Assembly (NCBI GenBank): GCA_044370375.1
Contig: JBILVQ010000006.1
Coordinates: forward strand, 1 to 32,164
DNA from: JBILVQ01 sp044370375
Lineage (GTDB): Bacteria; Bacteroidota; Bacteroidia; UBA4408
Length of the DNA stretch: 32,164 bases
Direction: 5' to 3'
Below, piece after piece: positions 31,926-32,164 of the stretch. Position 1 is the first letter of the stretch. Each line of letters opens with the position of its first letter. A program made the translations under genes and the position numbers. The notes under the pieces are model-generated. The model was not told the origin of the DNA. It saw only the letters and a list, made by a program, of their open reading frames with translations, and ran no database searches.

Positions 31926-32164
31926 TTATTTTCTTTTTAACTGAAAAAAGTCTTTTAAAATTTTTCCGCAAGCTTCCTCCATTACCCCGCCAATGATTTC
32001 TGTTTTAGGATGTAAAAGTTTACCATGCAGACTGCATCCCCTTTTGGGATCAGCAGCCCCAAATATCACCTTTTCGGGCTGTGCCCAAAACAAGGCTCCG
32101 GCACACATAACACAAGGTTCAAGACTAATGTAAACACTGCATTCGCTTAAATATTTCCCTCCCA
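31926..32164 (-). CDS. TadA-type nucleoside/tRNA adenosine deaminase, C-terminal part (partial)
   Basis: The gene enters from the right edge and its last 78 residues are present. The zinc-binding PCxxC motif is seen in YISLEPCVMCAGALFWAQ, preceded by GGKYLSECSV. Downstream are KVIFGAADPKRGCSLHG and the closing helix EACGKILKDFFQLKRK. This order is that of TadA, which converts A34 to inosine in tRNA-Arg. A related nucleoside deaminase such as guanine deaminase is possible, because the N-terminal HAE motif is outside the window. Confidence 0.82.
   Translation of the reverse strand, partial: GGKYLSECSVYISLEPCVMCAGALFWAQPEKVIFGAADPKRGCSLHGKLLHPKTEIIGGVMEEACGKILKDFFQLKRK

Overview
The window is a chromosomal stretch from a member of the Bacteroidota. 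Four observations support this. Several genes begin at or just after the phylum's characteristic -7 promoter element (TAnnTTTG), and Shine-Dalgarno sequences are mostly weak. One secreted protein ends in a type A sorting domain of the type IX secretion system (T9SS). NuoG is the short form that lacks the molybdopterin-oxidoreductase body. Many other proteins have Bacteroidota-style lipoprotein signals or outer-membrane-barrel features. I cannot name the genus. No rRNA, tRNA, CRISPR array, insertion sequence or phage gene was seen, and no intergenic gap exceeds 300 bases.

Layout. (1) 1-4173, plus strand: the end of a ComF-type phosphoribosyltransferase; an AT-rich, translationally coupled pair (predicted beta-barrel plus PKD-like lipoprotein); then free methionine-(R)-sulfoxide reductase with an Ig-like lipoprotein 5 bases behind it. 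(2) 4304-4867, minus strand: a lone exosortase-family membrane protease/transpeptidase. (3) 4982-18765, plus strand: an exported protein of unknown function, then a complete 14-gene nuoA-N operon for respiratory complex I, closed by a strong hairpin that can terminate transcription from both sides. (4) 18844-21519, minus strand: a three-gene unit that looks metal-related (small Cys-rich protein, T9SS-secreted WD40 propeller, outer-membrane protein with a Cys-x-Cys N-terminus and a His-rich stretch). (5) 21718-22920, plus strand: YebC/TACO1-family translation factor plus a YkgJ-type cysteine-cluster protein. (6) 23184-26558, plus strand: a large AT-rich WG-repeat exported protein. (7) 31700-26621, minus strand: a nucleotide-sugar/polysaccharide operon running galE, rfbB, a WbpP-like epimerase, a CpsB/YwqE-type tyrosine phosphatase and an MFS transporter. 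(8) Right edge, minus strand: the C-terminal part of a TadA-type deaminase.

How the genes work together. NuoE, NuoF and NuoG form the NADH-oxidising module. NuoB, NuoC, NuoD and NuoI connect it to quinone. NuoA, H, J, K, L, M and N form the proton-pumping arm. The sugar genes would supply UDP-galactose-type and UDP-N-acetyl sugars and a dTDP-4-keto-6-deoxy sugar for surface polysaccharide, with CpsB as the likely control phosphatase. The least explained parts are the WD40/His-rich/Cys-rich trio, the orphan exosortase, the barrel-lipoprotein pair, and several inverted repeats placed at promoters or gene junctions.
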